From Notolepis coatsorum (taxonomy: Eukaryota; Chordata; Actinopteri; Aulopiformes; Paralepididae): DNA of 64,000 nt. The notes below the pieces were generated by a model. That model was not told the origin of the DNA. It saw only the letters and a list, made by a program, of their open reading frames with translations, and did no database searches. Location: contig OZ020601.1 of NCBI GenBank assembly GCA_963971535.1, positions 18,540,767 to 18,604,766 on the forward strand, written 5' to 3'. The translations under genes were made by a program, and so were the position numbers. Every line of letters begins with the position of its first letter. Position 1 is the stretch's first letter. This document shows, in pieces, positions 61,976 to 64,000 of this stretch.

Positions 61976-63751
61976 TAATACCCCCCCCACCCCCCCACCC
62001 CCTTTCGGATATTGTCGTATCCTTTGCGACACTGATTGGCCAGGAGGTTGGACCTCCTACCTGTCAGTCTCCCTGTCGGACTGGGAGGTCAGCGCGTCAC
62101 AGGGAGGGGGAGGGGGGGGGGGGGGGGGGTTCCCTGGTTCCACTCCATATTAGGATGAGTGGGTCACAGGATTTCCCCGGCCATGGAATACGTCACTAGG
62201 CGTGTTTTCCTATTGGCCATGAGACATATCCGTGAGTTTTCAGGGTCTGTGCTGCAGACCGCTGTCATTGTCAAAGTTGGATGATGCGATGCATTCGAAG
62301 ACTGTTTGTCTTCTGCTCTGCTCTCTATTGAAGTGTGTATTGGGCCGTTGGTCACTTGGCCCAATTATTACATATATCTTTTTCAATTGTTTACTCACGT
62401 AGAGGTCTCTCTGGGGGAACTTCTGTCTTCCCCTCTTATATAAAGAGCGGAATTGACAGTGTTTTTACCCTCAGGCGTGTCATATGAGACCCGTGTCTGT
62501 GTCTTATAGGCCGGCTTCTTGCTGCTCGTCCCAGACAGCATGGAGGAAACGTTGTGTGGTGTTTCTTATTAGAATTCGCCGTCGATGTGTTTCGGGTTCT
62601 CGACGTGCATATACGCTAGTTATGAAATCAGTGTATGGTCTTCTAGACCAATGAGCGCTGGCCCTGGGTGTTTTCAATGTTGAAACCACTTTATGGGCTG
62701 GCGCGCCTTGGTTGCCCAACTTCATAGAAACTGCTTTTTTTATGCGGGCGGCTGGGAAGGAGATTTTTTATCTCTACCGAGCGCCAGTGCACTAGGTTAG
62801 ACTCGACGGCTCACGTACATCTCCGGGGGGAGATGACGGAGTAGATCAAAACATTGGCGGAGGGGGTCTCACGCCCATGAGGTGGGCCACCAGGAGCAGT
62901 GCGTTCGCTTACTGACCGTCTTGGTGGCGCCCTCTGTGATGTTTTGGATCGACACGCGTACCTACCCCCCTCTTAGGACTGGGGATGGCGGCGTGACTAG
63001 GACACAGGACTGGTTCTGGTCGCGCCGGACCAGGTCAGTTTAACCCGTTGCCCGCCGGGGCACAGATCTGCTGTTCTGGTACCCCGAAAGACTTTGTGCT
63101 TTTCCGGGGGGGAAATGCCGGGTCGGGCCGGACGTCGCAGGGATTGATGTCGTGGATGTGTGTGTCATATGTATGCCACCACGCGTTGTCCTTAACAGTG
63201 AAGTGCTTGGTCCATACTGTGTTGTACCTTGCGCTGTGTTAGGGGGCTTGGTCCTTCTCCATTTGTTTCACCCCTCCCTCCCTGCTAGGCCGGGGATGGG
63301 AGGGGGCTGTCGGGGAGGTTGCCCTGTCAACTCCTCTAGGCATCCCTGTGTAGGTCCCAGTCCGGCAGGCCCAGGTCGGGACTCGTCCTCGTTAACCTGT
63401 TGGCCTGGGTTAACCCTTTGAAAGCTGAAACACTTGTACTGCTTGTATAGCCTGTGTTATGTTTCTGAGTTTTTTTTGTGGGTTAAGGAAGGGAACAACC
63501 GCCTCCTGTTAAACTAAACATAGGGGGGTGGTTGGTTCCCCGGTGTGTTGGTAGCAGAGTCGACTCTCGGGTTGAGGCCGGGCCTGACCCCGTCTGCCCG
63601 AGAGTATGCCCCCGCATCTTTCATGATGTCTGCCAATTGTGTCAGCCTCTTCTCTGAACCTCGAACCCGCTGGATTGATGAATTGGCGGGGTCGGGTTTG
63701 TGGAGTTTGTGACATGGTGCACAGCCTACCGAACGCCCCTTCCACCGGGAT
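61976..63751. other. GC-rich unassigned stretch with poly-C/poly-G runs
   Basis: C runs at 61981-62003 and a G run at 62110-62129. An alternating set of short frames (for example minus 63509-63745, 78 codons) has no domain. GTTCTGGTCGCGCCGGACCA at 63014-63033 resembles the DIRS methyltransferase-like block (LVLVAPD), but nothing else of a DIRS element is recognisable nearby. Confidence 0.35.
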
Positions 63752-63975
63752 ACACTACAGAAGGTTAACCTTTCACTACCACACTACAGAAGGTTAACCT
63801 TTCACTACCACACTACAGAAGGTTAAGCTTTCACTACCACACTACAGAAGGTTAACCTTTCACTACCACACTACAGAAGGTTAAGCTTTCATTACCACAC
63901 TACAGAAGGTTAACCTTTCACTACAACACTACAGAAGGTTAACCTTCTATATTGTGGTAGTCAAAGGGTTAATGC
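63752..63975 (-). repeat. 29-bp minisatellite at right edge
   Basis: Seven or so units of ACTACAGAAGGTTAACCTTT CACTACCAC in the orientation opposite to 12024-12455. It then switches at about 63945 to the forward form (CTTCTATATTGTGGTAGTC). Same satellite as the one bordering the DIRS element. Confidence 0.9.
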
Positions 63976-64000
63976 ACCTTACTGTAAATGTGATGCTGTG

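Noticed and set aside
61976..63751. Second DIRS element left of the right-edge minisatellite
   Set aside because: One short LVLVAPD-like match only. No RT, recombinase or complementary terminal repeats were found.

Overview
The window is transposon-dense DNA of a teleost-type fish. It carries fragments of at least two host genes, and most of the rest is repeats nested inside other repeats. The animal assignment rests on spliced exons of a membrane-spanning 4-domains A (MS4A) gene and a semaphorin-4-type terminal exon. The fish assignment rests on the repeat mix: DIRS, Ty3/Gypsy, Ty1/Copia, L1, several L2/CR1/Rex-type LINEs, tRNA-derived SINEs and many hAT elements. The species cannot be named from sequence alone.

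Layout. 1-14 kb: an MS4A-like gene on the minus strand. A non-coding 5' exon ends near 13993, coding exon 1 is at 13527-13760, exon 2 at 4952-5053 and a third-transmembrane exon near 1151-1296. Intron 1 holds a complete but decayed DIRS retrotransposon (about 5186-12023), itself interrupted by a hAT element and a LINE tail and bordered by a 29-bp minisatellite. Intron 2 holds a piggyBac-like MITE, inverted repeats and other debris. 14-21 kb: a 46-bp minisatellite split by a 2.5-kb hAT element that contains a solo LTR, then a 44-bp minisatellite and a 1.26-kb non-autonomous hAT. 21.8-23.5 kb: a shortened duplicate of the semaphorin terminal exon, followed by a 49-bp minisatellite that is split by another solo LTR.

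23.6-33.1 kb: a hAT-type MITE with a perfect 8-bp duplication, split by an apparently young Ty3/Gypsy element. That element has same-length, visually identical 836-bp LTRs, intact gag and pol, and a TTTAAAC heptamer directly before the gag stop. 33-43.7 kb: layered LINEs, a transposon carrying two tRNA-like sequences, a SINE split by a LINE tail with its 13-bp duplication intact, and a long LINE whose endonuclease is split by a 1.4-kb solo LTR.

43.9-51.4 kb: a broken Ty1/Copia element on the minus strand. Its 3' LTR holds a TTAA-flanked, nearly palindromic element whose two arms both encode THAP-domain DNA. Its pol is interrupted by a second copy of the 1.26-kb hAT. 52.0-53.6 kb: the full-length semaphorin-4-like terminal exon plus the 49-bp minisatellite. 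53.7-64 kb: a poorly identified retroelement-like stretch with SINEs, another hAT, an L1 fragment, an L2-type LINE placed between 0.6-kb direct repeats, and the 29-bp minisatellite again at the right edge.

The nesting gives relative ages: an inserted element is younger than its host. The Gypsy copy looks youngest. The strongest leads are the THAP palindrome, the DIRS architecture inside a host intron, the Gypsy gag-pol frameshift site, the Copia primer site matching the initiator-tRNA anticodon arm, and the duplicated semaphorin exon.
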